Source of the DNA: Phycomyces blakesleeanus NRRL 1555(-) | Taxonomy: Eukaryota > Mucoromycota > Mucoromycetes > Mucorales > Phycomycetaceae | Length of the DNA stretch: 64,000 nucleotides | Direction: 5' to 3' | NCBI RefSeq assembly: GCF_001638985.1 | Contig: NW_017265153.1 | Coordinates: 183,776 to 247,775 of the forward strand | In this document: positions 48,631 to 61,844 of the stretch, in pieces | How the letters are laid out: each line of letters opens with the position of its first letter | Numbering within the stretch: the stretch's first letter is position 1 | Translations under genes and position numbers: made by a program | Notes under the pieces: generated by a model | Databases searched by the model: none | What the model was told of the DNA's origin: nothing | Seen by the model: only the letters and a program-made list of their open reading frames with translations

Positions 48631-50089
48631 TTACTCGGAAGATAGTACACATGTCTTGGACTTTGGATTGTAAATGGTCTGAACAAGGTACTTTTTGTCA
48701 TCGATGGCAAGGTTGTAGCTTGCATTCTTTCCTTCAAGCTGATTAATGCTTCCGAACCATTGGGATTCCGTGACACCCTGACCAGAGCAGAAATCTCCAA
48801 CCTCGACTTTAGTTTCGCCGTCCTTTATGATCCATGCATCGTCTCTAGGATCTGTCAATATATCCTGGACTTCATGAGAGAATATGGTGATAGCTGCATC
48901 GATTGAGGTACTGTTGTTGGGTGAATCTGCCTGGTTGAGGCTTGGAACACAACTACATTGTTTGTGCGATGTTAAGGAAAAAAATAATAATTATACATAT
49001 TTCATCCAATTACAGCTTTGTTTTCCTTTTCCTTTCCCTTTCTTCTTCTTCTTCTTCTTTTTTGTTGTTATAATTATAATTATTATTATTATTAATTTTC
49101 TTACCTGTCTGTGCACGAGCCTGGGTAGCCAATATACATATATTGGAACTCATCACTGTAGCCATTGTAACCACAATGAGTGTTGCAAAATTCGGAGTCC
49201 TGTACATTCTTGGCAGCCAAAATTATGTAGAAGCCATCATTGTCTAATTGGTTGGTGGCATCAAGGTATCCCGAGTGAACAGCATCTGTGACAATTTGTT
49301 TATGGGTATTTGTGTCCGTCAGGTTGAGACCATGACTTCCTGAATCTGTGACAGCTGCAGCAAGACTAATGGGACCACTGATAGTCTTTCCATCGGCGTT
49401 AGGGTATTGTTTTACTAAAAGACAGATAAATCCAATTGTTAATATTATGTATATACATAGATATAAGTCAGTTTTTAAGAGTTTGTTTTCATTAATTCAT
49501 TAATTTATTCATTCATTATTTCACGAAAACGAATGATGAAGTATGGCTTATGAATTATGAAGATGAAAAAGAGAACACTCGTACAAATGTATTTTTATAT
49601 GTAATTGTTATTTCTATATATGTAAAATAAATTATATCTTAAAATATTAAATAGTAATAAAAAAAGATACTTTACATGTGTTGAACCAAGAGGTGCTTGA
49701 TACGCGGTCCACAAAGTTCATAAATACACTTTGGTCAGTCTGTGATTCAGGAGAAGACCAGTCACCATAAAAGATTAGGTAAACTGGCTCAAGAGATATT
49801 AAGATTTGGTTTGAAATAAAGAGATAAAAAACAAACAAAACAAAAAGACAAAGAAAACAACAAAAGGGACAAAAATCGGGGTGTTTGGTTTACCATTAAC
49901 TTTGTCAATGAGCATCTTTCCACCAGCATTCTTAAAGGTCTCTCCGTATTTTGTGGTAAGAGGTGTAGTGTTGGAGGTGGTGTCTGCGGCTGTGTCTGTA
50001 GTGGCTGTGGTAGTAGTAGTAGTACTTTGTTGGGCGGCGACAAGAATTGCCGAGAATAAAAGGGATACTGCTGTGGAAATGAACTTCAT
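48631..50089 (-). CDS. Secreted EXORDIUM / PHI-1-like protein
   Basis: Four exons: 50089-49894, 49783-49676, 49414-49105, 48952-48631, giving 311 aa. The start is MKFISTAVSLLFSAILVAAQ, a clear signal peptide, followed by a Thr-rich stretch. The body follows the phosphate-induced-1/EXORDIUM family: VYLIFYGDWSSPE, FVDRVSSTSWFNT, DNDGFYIILAAKNV then CNTHCGYNGY (paired cysteines), SIDAAITIFSHEVQDILTDP, a WIIKDGETKVEVGDFC block, and an ending YLVQTIYNPKSKTCV. In plants these are secreted proteins linked to cell expansion and sugar response. Fungal members exist but are poorly understood. An in-frame ATG (50089) is chosen because the upstream codons lack another ATG. Confidence 0.82.
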
Positions 50090-50365
50090 CTTGATCTGCA
50101 TGCGTTTTGCTTTTTCTCTTTCAGTGGAGGAGAAAGTAAATAATTAGCACTAACAAGAAAAATAAATAAATAAGAGCTGTGCCTTTTTGATTCACTCAAA
50201 TTAAAGAGTTTGTTCTAAATTTAGGTATCTTTCATGAGACACAGAGTCCGACTCGGACGAGCGATCGGACTGCTTAGCCCAAAAGAAAAAAAAGAAAAAA
50301 GCCCACACATCATTTCCAATTATTTCTTGATTATCCTTTCAGTTGCGTGTCCTTTTTTTTTTCTA

Positions 50366-50396
<31 letters not shown>

Positions 50397-50607
50397 GCTT
50401 ATATATACTATATTATAAATTATTTTATTTTATTTTATATTGTATTATTTTGTATTATATAACATAATAATATAATATAACATAACATAACATAACATAA
50501 TATTATAATATAATATATAATATTAATACATTGGGGCTGTGTTTAATGTACTTGCCTTATTCTTATTCTTATTCTTAATTTTTTTTTAATATTTTTCTTT
50601 TTGAGTA
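50090..50607. promoter_or_regulatory. Shared divergent promoter region (EXORDIUM-like / CUL4)
   Basis: 518 bp between two start codons facing away from each other. It contains CA and TA runs (50369-50396), a TTTTA/TATTA-rich part, and AACAT pentamers at 50480-50500. No specific factor site is recognised. Confidence 0.5.
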
Positions 50608-53600
50608 ATGAATACAATGAGCAAAGGTAAAGGTTCGTCTTTGACTTACTATCGAATGTCACACGAAAGTTCATTCGTCCACATAAAGACACAACCAGGA
50701 AGCGAAAGGCATCGCTATCTTCATTGCAGCCAACCCTGAATCAATTCAATTTTCAGAACAAAGTACATTCAATCGATAAAAACGACACCACCGAATCCAT
50801 GGTAATCGACAGTACACCTCTGGTTCTCAATAGTAAACCAATAAAAGAATCTGAAACACCTGGCAAACAAGCTCGAAGCAAATTCATGTCTCCTGTTCAC
50901 ACAAATGCTAAACTCTTGTGGGATTCTAAACGTGAGTCAATTTTTCTCACAAAAAAAAAGATCATAGATGGGCATTTATAGCTACATATATGTATACACA
51001 CACATATATGAGCATGTAGTGTGTGAGACAAGAAGAAAAGAGTCTTTAAAGTCATAAATATATATATATACATACATACGTAAACATATATATATATATA
51101 TATAAACTCATGTATATATATTGTAGCTTCTGTTACTACAGGAGAGGAATACTTGAAAGATGCCTGGAATACCCATGAGGCTCTTATTAAATCTATCTTG
51201 TCTGGGAAAACAATCAGTAGTGGCATGAATGATGCCTACATAGTAAGCGTCAATTACACACATACATACACAGACACATACACATAGCGAGAAATATTCG
51301 TATATTGAGATTGAGAAACCAGACAAAGTATCAGCACTGATCTTCTCATTTAGAAATGTGAGATTCTCTGTCGAGATGGAAGAAGTGCAGTTATATATTC
51401 GCGCGTAAAGAATGTACTTTCCCGTCATATTGATGGATTGGCCAAAAATTTGGGAGAGTATGTATGTTTAGGATGAGCTCAAGCCAACCATACTTACATA
51501 AACCCACCTTACTTCCTTCAGAATGGCTAGTTCGTATGATAACTTTCTTCAATACACGAACAAGTGCTGGAATCAATTGTCATTTGATCTGGTAAGCAAG
51601 TAGTTGCTTACAGAGAATCGTGGATACACATACATTTAAGGAAGAAGTCTGACATTATAAAAACTCTCTGGCAGCATCAATTAAAAAAATTATTCATGCC
51701 GATGGATAGAAGTTATATAGTTCAGTCAACAGAATACGATTCTATCATGTATGTCAACCCACCCGAAATAAGCTAAATAAGCTTCTAACATTGCTTTATT
51801 AGTGATCTTGGATATAGTCTATTCAAAGACAACTTGGTAAAGAATGACGCTATAAAAGAACGACTAGTTGCCAATATTCTCTACTATGTAAAAGTTGAAA
51901 GGTACACATAATATTTTATCTCTCTTTCTTCTCTCTGATATATATATATATAATGCACAGAGTAGCAAACCCAAAAAATTCATCTAAATCAATTCTGTGT
52001 TGCCATCCAGAGATGGTGGCACTGTAGACCAGCCGTTGATCAAATCTTTGCTACAAATGTTGATGACCCTATCTTTGTACTCCACCATATTCGAACCTCG
52101 ATTTATTGAAGAGACGGCACGGTATTATGAGCAAGAGGGTCGTAGTCTAATCCAAAAAATCGACATTCCAAATTATCTTGTTCATGTCACAAGGCGCGTC
52201 AAAGAAGAAGGCGAGGATCGTAAACAAGCTTATTTGGATAAATCCACCGAAATCAGATTGGTACAGACAGTAAAGAATGAGCTGGTTTACCGAATGACCA
52301 ACGATATTCTTTCCAAAGGTACAATATATACACATAAATAGTACTTAAATGGGGATACATTTACAAGAGAGAGAAAAAGAAATACCTGATACTAATTATT
52401 ATTATTTTTATTAGGCTTTGATTCTATGGCAGATGAAATGAAGCTAGAGTCCCTCAAGACATTGTATGATTTATTGTCTCCAGAAAAGGACCGGACAGAG
52501 TTACGCCAGGTATTTGGTAGTTACATAAAGGTGGGTAAAGAATTGTATGCTGTGAAGCTTATTCACAATATTATTATTATTATTTTTTAAAAAAAATATC
52601 GAAAGACAATAGTAACCATTGATTCAATAATTCAAATTTTGTAGAAACGAGGCATAGAATTCATCAAAGACCCATCAAACGACAACGCCATGATTGTCAC
52701 ATTGCTGGACCGAAAACAAAGAGCTGACACGATTATGGAAAAATGCTTTGATAATAATATTTTATTCGCAAATACAGTCAAGGAGAGCTTTGAAACATTC
52801 ATTAATTCTAGAAACAACAAACCTGCAGAATTGATAGCCAAATACATTGATTCAAAGCTGAGGATGAGTGAAAAGGTAAAAATAAAGAGAAACAAAGATG
52901 TCTAGATTGGCATTGTAGCTACCATGTACTAAAAAAAAAGATATTACTATGTTCTTAGAAAAAAGCAGAGGTTGACATGGAGAAAGTACTGGACGACGCC
53001 CTTGCCATATTTAGGTTTACCCAAAGTAAGTTCTACAACCATTCTCCCCTAATATGGATAGTTTAATGTAAATTAACCTTTCGTTTTCTCTATATCTTCT
53101 TTCTCAAAGGTAAAGACATCTTTGAGGCTTTCTACAGAAGATTCTTTGCTCGAAGGCTTTTGTCGACCTTTGATGTATCTGAAGAAGCAGAAATGAGTAT
53201 GATAACAAAACTCAAATCAGGTATGCCTAAATAACTACAAAACAAACCTCGTGTCTAATGCATTGGCTTGCATTAAATAGAGTGTGGCCCGGATTTTACA
53301 AAGGATTTAGAAATTATGTTTAAAGACATGTCTATTTCATCTGAACTCCAAGCAAAATTCAGGGTAAGGCAAATAGAACAATCTATCCACCACATACATA
53401 CATACATACATAGTTACATACATATTAATCGTATATTGTTTTGGTGTACAGGAAGCCACAATTAATACTGATGTATACGACAAAACGATGAACGTTATCA
53501 TTTTAACATCCAGTGCTTGGCCAAACACACCGAAGCATGAAGCTATTTTACCACCCAAAGTAACCTAACAACCATTTTAACCATTATTTTCTAGATTACT

Positions 53601-54612
53601 CATTGTTCTATATACATGTACATACGTTTAGTTGGCCGAGTCCCAGGAAGTATTTAAGCAATTCTATGTTTCAAAATTCAAGGGTAAAAAGCTCACTTGG
53701 CACAATGCCTTGGGTCAATGTATACTTCGGGTCAGATTCCCTCGAGGCGTAAAAGAACTCTCGACCAGCTTATTCCAATCGATCGTCTTGTTTCTATTCA
53801 ACGACGAAACAAAAGAAACTATTAGTTTCCCAGAAATAGCAACTGCTACAGGCATAGGTAATTTGTTTGTTTCTTTTTGTACTCTTTTGATTGAACAATG
53901 ACTGATTATATTTATATTTATAATTTAAAAACAGATGAAAAGGAACTTCGACGAGTTCTGCAATCCTTGGCGTGTGGCCAATCCCAAGTGTTAACAAAAA
54001 CACCTCCTGGAACAGAAGTCAAGGACACAGATGTATTTGCATACAATGCAGACTTTTCCGCTGCCCGTCCTCGTGTTAAGATCAGTCCGATAATCAGTGA
54101 TACATCAGCAGAAGAGAACAAAGATACGGAGAATAGTGTATTGTTTAATCGACAATGCCAGGTAAGAACACCAATGAAAAACCAGAATATTAAATCGTGC
54201 ATTACATGTTTAACTCACATATCCCTTTCTTTTTGTTTATCTGTATGTATGTGTTTAAGATCGATGCTGCTATTGTTCGAATCATGAAAGCCAAAAATAA
54301 GCTTTCTCATGGCGCCTTAGTAAATGAATTGTTTGCGACTCTTAGATTCCCAATCAATGTAAGGCATCTACAAGTTATGCGTCTTAAGAAAATAAGAACG
54401 TGTGTTAATACTCTATCTGTTAGGCCTCTGACATCAAGAAGCGTATCGAATCCCTTATTGAAAAGTAAGCCTTTTTATTTTATTTTATTTTTTACTATTT
54501 CTTACAAAACGACGACAATCAACAATAACTTTTATCAATGCATTGTCTTTATTTTAGGGAATTTCTGTTACGCGATGAAGAAGACAATTCAGCTTACATT
54601 TATAATACCTGA
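50608..54612 (+). CDS. CUL4: Cullin-4, scaffold of CRL4 ubiquitin ligase
   Basis: Nineteen exons by frame and GT/AG sites; ends at 50626, 50931, 51242, 51457, 51591, 51748, 51901, 52318, 52530, 52875, 53025, 53220, 53363, 53559, 53857, 54161, 54358, 54464 and 54612. They join without a frame break to 798 aa, the usual size for cullin-4. The N-terminus has a basic Lys/Arg cluster (TTRKRKAS). Cullin repeats follow. The cullin-homology region shows KDIFEAFYRRFFARRLL, MSMITKLKSECG, FKGKKLTWHNALG, and the winged-helix end IVRIMKAKNKLSH (neddylation Lys) with KKRIESLIEKEFLLRDEE. Cullin-4 with DDB1 and Rbx1 directs ubiquitination in DNA repair and replication control. Exon 1 (19 nt) and the 62-bp first intron are the least certain. 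It converges with the next gene. Confidence 0.93.
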
Positions 54613-54751
54613 TTTATAATTTTTTCTTTTCTTTATAAAAAAATGCTAAACATTTTATCTTAACGCTTACTTTGTTCATTTATTTATATAACACATACAA
54701 TAAATCGCCATTTAAGTCAATAAAACAGATCAAATCAAATTCCATTATTAT

Positions 54752-56047
54752 TTATTCAGTTGATTTGGACGGTAGATTTTTCATTGTAGCGGCAATGCGT
54801 TCAAGAACAATACCCTGAATGACATCAATTGACCGTTGCAGATGTTCCATATTCACTTGGATGACGTTAAATGAAGGTAAGTGGTCTGTAAGATTTGCCT
54901 GTCTCTCCTTGTTGGTTTTCAACAAAGAAGCTTGCCATTCCTCAATACGCTTAAATGCATTATCCACACACTCATTTGGGAGTGTACAAGTCTCATCTAC
55001 TAACTGACGGTGTAGGCTTGATTCAGATATTGTTAGTAAGAAGGGTGCAATTATAACCGTCTGGCTTTGGTCTACAAATTGGTGCATCTGGTCGAGCAGC
55101 TTGTGATTCACCAAGTCGCCTTCGATTATGATAGACTTTCCATCTGTGACAGATTTGCAAACGTCAGAATTTAAACCTATATATAGAAGCATACACACAC
55201 AGGACTTTTTTTTTAGGAAATGAAACGTAATACAAATAATCTCTGTTTCCTTACCTCGACAAATCAATGTACACTCATTTTCTAACAGATCCATGGCATC
55301 TTCTGTGTCTTGAGTCCACAGAGAAGAAGGAGTCGTACCACTACAGTACAGAAAAAAAATACATATGTATATGCACATTGAAAGAGAGAAAAAAAAGGAA
55401 AAAGAGACAGAGGTAGGAGAAGGATAGAGGTCTCAGGAGAAGAGGACATGTTGGGCAGTTTTTCAGAATGTGTCACTCACTCCATAATGGTATGCATCAA
55501 ATCATAGACAACATCTGTCTTTAGTACTGAAGACAGGTTCAATCGTTCGGACAAATAAGTTGCAATGCTTGATTTTCCTGTAGAGCTTGTACCCGCCAGC
55601 AAAATTACAAGCGGTATACGTTGATGGTGGAAGCTAGAATATATATATATATTGTATTAGTCTTTTTTGATTACTAATAATAACAATAAGAGGATAAATG
55701 TCTGTATACCTTGCCATTGTTCTATACCATTGAACGTGTTCAGAGCCATAGCCGTGCTGTTGGAATAAATCGAATAATTCGCTTTGTAGAGCTTTCTGGG
55801 TAACGTTGAGCTGAGCTTTATCAACTAGTCTTTTCTTTAGATCGAGTGCGATTCTGAGGGCATGTCCGTATTTAATTCTTGCTGCCATGAGCATGCGACA
55901 GAGTAGGAATCTTGAAAGGACATAGTAATGTTGTTCGGAAAGGTGTACACGCACCTTGACAAAGTCGTATTTTGAGGCAGAGTTCTTTTGTTTCTTGTTT
56001 TCAGTGAGTTTTCTTTTTCTGCAAGTCGAGTTCTTGTGGAAGCCCAT
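54752..56047 (-). CDS. P-loop protein, LPA1 / 2-phosphoglycerate-kinase-like
   Basis: Four exons: 56047-55710, 55633-55481, 55340-55255, 55176-54752, giving 333 aa. The N-terminal part has a basic segment (CRKRKLTENKKQK) and a helical domain (YGHALRIALDLKKRL, TQKALQSELFDLFQQHGYG). Then FHHQRIPLVILLAGTSSTGK gives a Walker A loop at about residues 127-134, and SIIIEGDLV gives a Walker B-like strand. This combination matches the plant LPA1 (low phytic acid) proteins, which contain a region like archaeal 2-phosphoglycerate kinase. In plants it affects inositol-phosphate metabolism. The ATG at 56047 is the first ATG of the frame. It converges with CUL4. Confidence 0.85.
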
Positions 56048-57247
56048 CCTCACCCCATGCTGTTGCTATAATATAACAAGTAAAATAAAGTAAGATAGAA
56101 TAATAAAAATAAAATAAAATAAAATAAAATAAAATAAAAAAATTAAAAGTAGAGAGCTAAAAAGGAAAGTATCAAGCCTATCATGACCAGTTTAATGATT
56201 CTGATTTTTTTTCTTGATTTTTCAAGTTCCGCTTAACTCAGGCAAGAATTTGTATGTGACTACATTTGTAGGACCTTTTAAAGAGGTAAGAAATGAGACC
56301 CAGAAATATGTGAAAGTGAGTTTTCCGATTCCTCTCGTTGTGTGTAGAATTCTAAATCTTAAGATATCCAAAATGGAAACAAGAAAGAACTTGGCTTTTT
56401 AGAGTTCAGTCTCTTTATCTACCTTACTTCTTTACTGTCCTCATATAAAAAACCTTTATTTTTTTGAATTTAAAAGAACAATTGAACAATAGATCCTCTT
56501 TTCTATAATAAAATATTCGATTTTACTGTCGGTTATCATTTTATTTATCTTATTAAACAAGAAGTAAATGTATCACCGGTTTTGCTTACCGACCCCTCTC
56601 TTCCTCTCCTCTCCTCCCCCCCAGAATCTATCATACATACATACATACATACATATATATATACCCCTCTCTATCTATAATCTATCTATCTCTCTCTCTC
56701 TCTCTCTCTCTCCCCTCTACCCCCTTTGCCACCACAGTAAGTGTAAGGGTAGTACATCCAAAAAAGAATTAAGGACATGGCAATACAATTGTCTCCTTGT
56801 TTCGATTATCTTGCAAAAAAATAAATAAAAAAAAACAAGAAATGATAGTCGAAATTGGTTACCTCTTGACGCTAGAAAACGAGTAATATTACGTGTTTGA
56901 CCGTTCAAACTACAAGAAATAAATAAACTAGCAAAAACCACAGAGATACTTAAAAGGAAGATAGAGGAAAGGGGTTTACAAGTGTTGCAGCCGTTTGGCT
57001 TGTAAAGAAGTCATTAGAAAAGGGCTTTAGTTATGATCTCAATAACCCTTTATTTTTATCTTTTTTTTTTCTTACTCTGTTTTTAAGAAGGAGGTCACCC
57101 TTAATAAATGCATCTTTGTTCTTTCCATCTTCACCCCTTTCCAATCCTCTTGTGCTTCTTCTTTCTCACAAGTTTGTCTCATTTGCCACCTCGCTCTTCT
57201 TTCTCCCGCTTTCTCCCTGTTTTCCTGTCAGATTTTTTAGCACACAA
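56048..57247. other. Divergent promoter region, LPA1-like / LEA2-like genes
   Basis: 1.2 kb with TAAAA pentamers (56105-56138), TACA and CT-repeat runs (56636-56712) and T-rich tracts. A short open stretch at 56214-56402 has no recognisable motif and I leave it uncalled. Confidence 0.5.
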
Positions 57248-59316
57248 ATGGTGGCTAAACAATCACGACCACGTCGACCTTCTTCCAGTCGATCCTCAGC
57301 AGGATCAGGCAATGCTCGACCGGATCGATCGCACAGCAAACGGCGTTCATCTCACCATCGTCGCCTGTCTGAGCGACAAAGTACGTTGATGACCATGACA
57401 GAGGAAGAAGAATTAGAAGACTCTCAGACCAGCCCGGCATTCTCTAAAACTCACCTGCCAACCTTTCCAGCCCGCGTCGCTACCCGGTCTTCAGACCAAC
57501 GTAGATTATCTGCACCAGTCGGATCTCTATCCAATGTTCCACGGCTATCAATTGCTGAGCGCTTTATGTCTCCTTCTGCAGACAAGTCGACGGCCTCTTT
57601 GCCAAAGGTGATCATCCCCACTCGCGTCAACTCTTCTCAGTCATATGAACGACCACACACCAACACTTACAGCACCAAAGAAGAGGGTCGACCAGCCGTT
57701 CCTATGGCAACCGTTCTATCTCGACACTCTCACGACACAGACACTTACATGAGCTGTCTATCAGGCAACACATCTTTCCGTGGATCACTTTTATCCTCCC
57801 CCGATCCACGAAGATTGACAATCGCTAGTGCCTTTATGTCGATCAAAAAGGTTGATTCTGAAGGTGGGGAACACAGACCAGGGATCCCCCTTTTTCAAGA
57901 GGCTTCACAGTCTAGCAGTATTGAACGAGATGCGACACCACGTATGTGTTATTTTCCCTCTCTCTCTCTCTTTATCTATCTGTGTGTGTGTTTTTATGTG
58001 CGATTATTTGATAAATACACTCTGTTGTTGTTGTTTTTGTAAAGTAACTTTTTTGTACTTGATTAAGCATTCTTATAATTTTTTATTATTACTATTACTA
58101 TTACTATTACTATTATTATTATTATTATTATTATTTATAAATTATTATAGTTGGGTCGATCTATCAACATGAAAGCACTGTGGCACCCGTTACTTCACGA
58201 CGCTCTAGCACTCTATCAGATCCACGCTTCCATCTCAACCTCAATACTTCGCCTACAAGTACAGTTAAACTTTCAACTATAGATCATAGACACAGCCATC
58301 GAGTATGGGGAAGTGAAGTGACACTTGATGGTAGAGCCGAGAAATACAAGCGACAACAATTATCCGGAGGTGATGAACGAGATGTGGGAAAAGAAAACGA
58401 CTCTCGGTCAGAATCACATCGCTTCTATTCAGTAACCCAGCCAACATATGAAAAACATTATTCGAATAGTGAGTTGCGGTATGACGATATTGATCTATTT
58501 GCTGTCGAGAGAGGGCCTCCGCCACCTAAACGTAAACACATTCAAGAGCCATTAGAAGCCGATTATACCCATGGAATTTGGCTTGGCTGCTGTTTCTTTG
58601 GCTGGAGAAGAGGTTATAGATCTAACCCTTATGATGCTAAAGAATCTCGAGCTGCCGCTGGTCGTGGGCACTGTCGACACAGAGCATGGGTTATTTGTGT
58701 GTTTTTGGGTCTGCTGGTAGCTGGACTTGTTGTGTCATTTATATGGCCACGCATCCCTCTCATGCGCATTGAGGGTGCGTCGGCCACTCTTTCAGCCAAG
58801 ATTACCCAGACTCGTCAAAACGACCGGGTTGGCAATGTAGCCTTTGAGAGCGAATGGCTTGTGAATATTACAGTCGACAACCGACACAATTATCTGCCAA
58901 CACGGCTTACCCGGCTTCAGGTAGTTGCCAAGGACTCCTTGACCGGACTTGTGATTGGCAAGGGTGTACACAATAACGATGCAACCCCGGAACCAATAAT
59001 CCTTCCAGAAAGAAGAATATCGATGATACAGGTGCCTGTTCACCTGAATTACCAAGCGCGCGACGCTTCTGATACCACCTTTGTTAATCTGGTCAATGCC
59101 TGCTTCTCACAGTCCGTAACTTCATCAGAAAACGATGCCAATAATACCCTAACACCATCTCAAACCATAATTCCAGTGTCAATACAACAGCACCGAGAAT
59201 CTCTCCAGCTTCATTTCTGGATGACACTCTCCATTACTGGACTAGATTGGACTGGCTATCGTCCCACCGTAATTGCCACTCCTGCTTCTGGTGGATTTGC
59301 ATGCCCACTTTCATAG
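57248..59316 (+). CDS. Single-pass membrane protein with LEA2-like extracytosolic domain (619 aa)
   Basis: Two exons: 57248-57941 and 58151-59316. The ATG at 57248 is the first in frame; the upstream open part has no ATG. Residues 1-400 are hydrophilic and Ser/Arg-rich with many RRxS motifs, typical phosphorylation targets (RRSS, RRLS, PRRLTIASAFMS, occurring with similar spacing as RLSIAERFMS). One membrane segment follows (AWVICVFLGLLVAGLVVSFI, ~409-430). The C-terminal ~190 residues form a beta-rich region with the pattern WLVNITVDNRHNY and LVIGKG, as in LEA2-type domains of fungal vacuolar or plasma-membrane proteins. The function of such fungal proteins is poorly known. Topology is probably type II (N-terminus in cytosol). 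Confidence 0.75.
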
Positions 59317-59920
59317 TTTGGATCTTTCTTCGCTTTCCTTCTACTTCCTATTTTTCTTTACCTAAAAACAACAACAACAACAACAACAACAATAACACCG
59401 ATACCGATACCAATACCAATGCCATCAACACCAATGCCATCACCATTATCATCAACAGCAATAACAGCAAAAAAAAAACAGTATTTGGTCTAGCTATTTT
59501 ACTTTTTTTTTGTTGTTTTTAGTTGTTGGTTTCATTTAACTTGATTTCTTTAAATGGACCAAAGATTGTAACGTAGTACACCCATTTCTCCCACTTCCGT
59601 CTCCCACACACGTCTTCATCTGTTAACTGTAATTCATGTCATCCATCATTATTAAATGCCTAATACAAGCTATATTTTTACCTTTTAAAAACAAAAACCA
59701 AAAAAAAATACAAAAGTAACTAGAGATTTTGGGGGAATAAAAAAAAAGAAGGGCACCTGATAATGAAACAGTAGGAAAAGAAACAATGACAGTCTATTGG
59801 TGGTCATGCCATAAAAACAGGTTCTAGAGTTTTTTTTTTCTTTAAACCTTCTTTGTCCTTTTTTTTTCCTACCTCTTATTGTTTCAAACTCTTACCACGT
59901 TCACAACAATCTGTCTGTCA
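59317..59920. other. Spacer between the two membrane-protein genes
   Basis: Begins with an AAC/AATACC triplet-hexamer repeat (59366-59470) just after the stop. The rest is AT-rich 3' and promoter sequence. Nothing gene-like. Confidence 0.5.
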
Positions 59921-60481
59921 ATGGGAGCTTATAATTCACTGTTACCTTGGCAATGGACCTTGGTTGGTATTGCAATTGCCTTGGTTATTTGCCTGGGTAT
60001 TCTTATTTGGCGCTTTGGCTGTAAAAAGAGATTTGGCATTGAAAGCACCGGCTCGGACGCCTATCAACCTGGAACTGAAGTACCAAGTCCACCAGTGTGT
60101 GTACAATTAACAAAACCCGGGGATCACGAAATCGACTACAGAAATGTAGAATATTCAACTGGGTTATCAGCACCTCCGCCACGAATACAGCCTCGTCACA
60201 TCGGTTCTAATGAATATACCTGTCCAGTACCATCGCAGAAAACTGGCCGAATATGCTCTCTTTCACTAGTATCAGAAGGGGTTCTGCCAGCTTCTAACCA
60301 TATGCTTTCCAAAAATCATGGTTTCTGTTCTTCTTCTTCTGCTGCATCATCCGTATATTCTACAGATATATCCCTGGTACGAACACTGACATCTAGCCAA
60401 CCACCTACTGCCAATACACGACACAATTCTCCGTTCAATAGTTCCATGCGAGGTCCAACACCACCATGGACAAAATCTTAG
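59921..60481 (+). CDS. Small single-pass membrane protein, unknown (186 aa)
   Basis: Single exon from ATG 59921 (MGAYNSLLPW) to a stop at 60481. A membrane segment WTLVGIAIALVICLGILIW lies at residues ~12-30, followed at once by basic residues (RFGCKKRF), so the long tail is probably cytosolic. The tail is Pro/Ser/Thr-rich and ends GPTPPWTKS. There is no conserved domain I can name. The neighbouring upstream gene is also a single-pass membrane protein, but the two sequences are not obviously related. Confidence 0.7.
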   Translation: MGAYNSLLPWQWTLVGIAIALVICLGILIWRFGCKKRFGIESTGSDAYQPGTEVPSPPVCVQLTKPGDHEIDYRNVEYSTGLSAPPPRIQPRHIGSNEYTCPVPSQKTGRICSLSLVSEGVLPASNHMLSKNHGFCSSSSAASSVYSTDISLVRTLTSSQPPTANTRHNSPFNSSMRGPTPPWTKS

Positions 60482-61844
60482 AGAATATAAAATTTGTTAC
60501 AGATGTTTTTGTGCACTTTGAGACCTGGTCAAAGTATGTTCATGTATATATAGATATATACACATGTGTGTGTTATAGATAGATAGGAAGAGCCATTGGA
60601 TTTATTCCAATGTGAATTGACAGTAGAGTTATCTATTGGTCACCTGTAGATATAATAGATGTAGATATAATAGAGGCTGTTATGGTTATCGCTATAAATA
60701 TATCAGCACTTTTTTTCCCTTTTTTCCCCCTCTCCAATCAGCGAATCGAATAGGGAACAATGAATGGAATTCACACACTAAAGCTCTATTGGTCAACCCA
60801 CATACACACACACACACACATATATATATATATCAAGAAACTATTTGTTTAGTTTATTTTGATTAGATACCATAAAGGAAGCAACCGGTGTAAATATGAA
60901 GATCACTATACTTGTAGTATAATATACTTCTTTACCATCCTTTGAAAGCTACATAGATATAATCCATACCCATGTATATATTAATAATAATATATTTCAG
61001 TTGGGCTACTTTGGATTTGTACTCATTTGAATACTTATATATTTTTTGTTATATTTATTTATATCCAAATATAGAAGCTAATTGTGAGACACAACGAATC
61101 GGAACAAGTGCACAGAATATACTTGACTTTAATTTAAAGTGAACAGGTTGGTCGGATGAATACGATCGATCCAGGGCAATTATGAAGCCTTTGTGTTTTT
61201 ATGTTTGAATTTTTACCGAAAATATACATCTATAGATTGTTCAACTCTTGTTTCTACCAAGGTTTTGTTCTATTATCATCTATATCTATGTATTAGTAAA
61301 CGCACATGCACCCTATCTTAGTACAATGTTGCTACTGGAATGCAATCTCAGTCCAGGCATATAGAATACGAATGAGTTTGTTTTGTGCAAAGTGAACTTG
61401 AAATAAAAAAGGAACCACATCTTTAGATGGATCAAGTCCAAAGTCGCCGATACAATTCAAAAAATATATAATCTGAAAAAAAAAGGGTCTCAACTAAAGA
61501 TTAACCACAAACAGAAAAATCTGGATGGACCGTGTAATCTCCGTCCAAGCACAAAATTTTATTTTTCTTCTTAAAGAATATACTTTATTTACACAAGTCT
61601 TCTATCCTCTCGGTAAATAGGCTCAAGTAGTAATCATTTCATTTAGACAAAATACGATAAATGCCTCTTGCTGCTTCTTTAAAAAAAAAATCTGTAGCAA
61701 ACTCTAAGATTGGCATTGCTCATGTACTCCAAACCTATTTCCTCAGCATGCCCATTTTGATCTGTCACCAATCTCTATAGAAGTTATTCTTAGCCATGCA
61801 TTGCTTCATTTTAGCCATAGGTTATAGTTACATAATAAATATTA
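60482..61844. other. AT-rich spacer
   Basis: Contains CA/TA runs (60807-60832) and no gene-like stretch that I can support. Confidence 0.5.
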
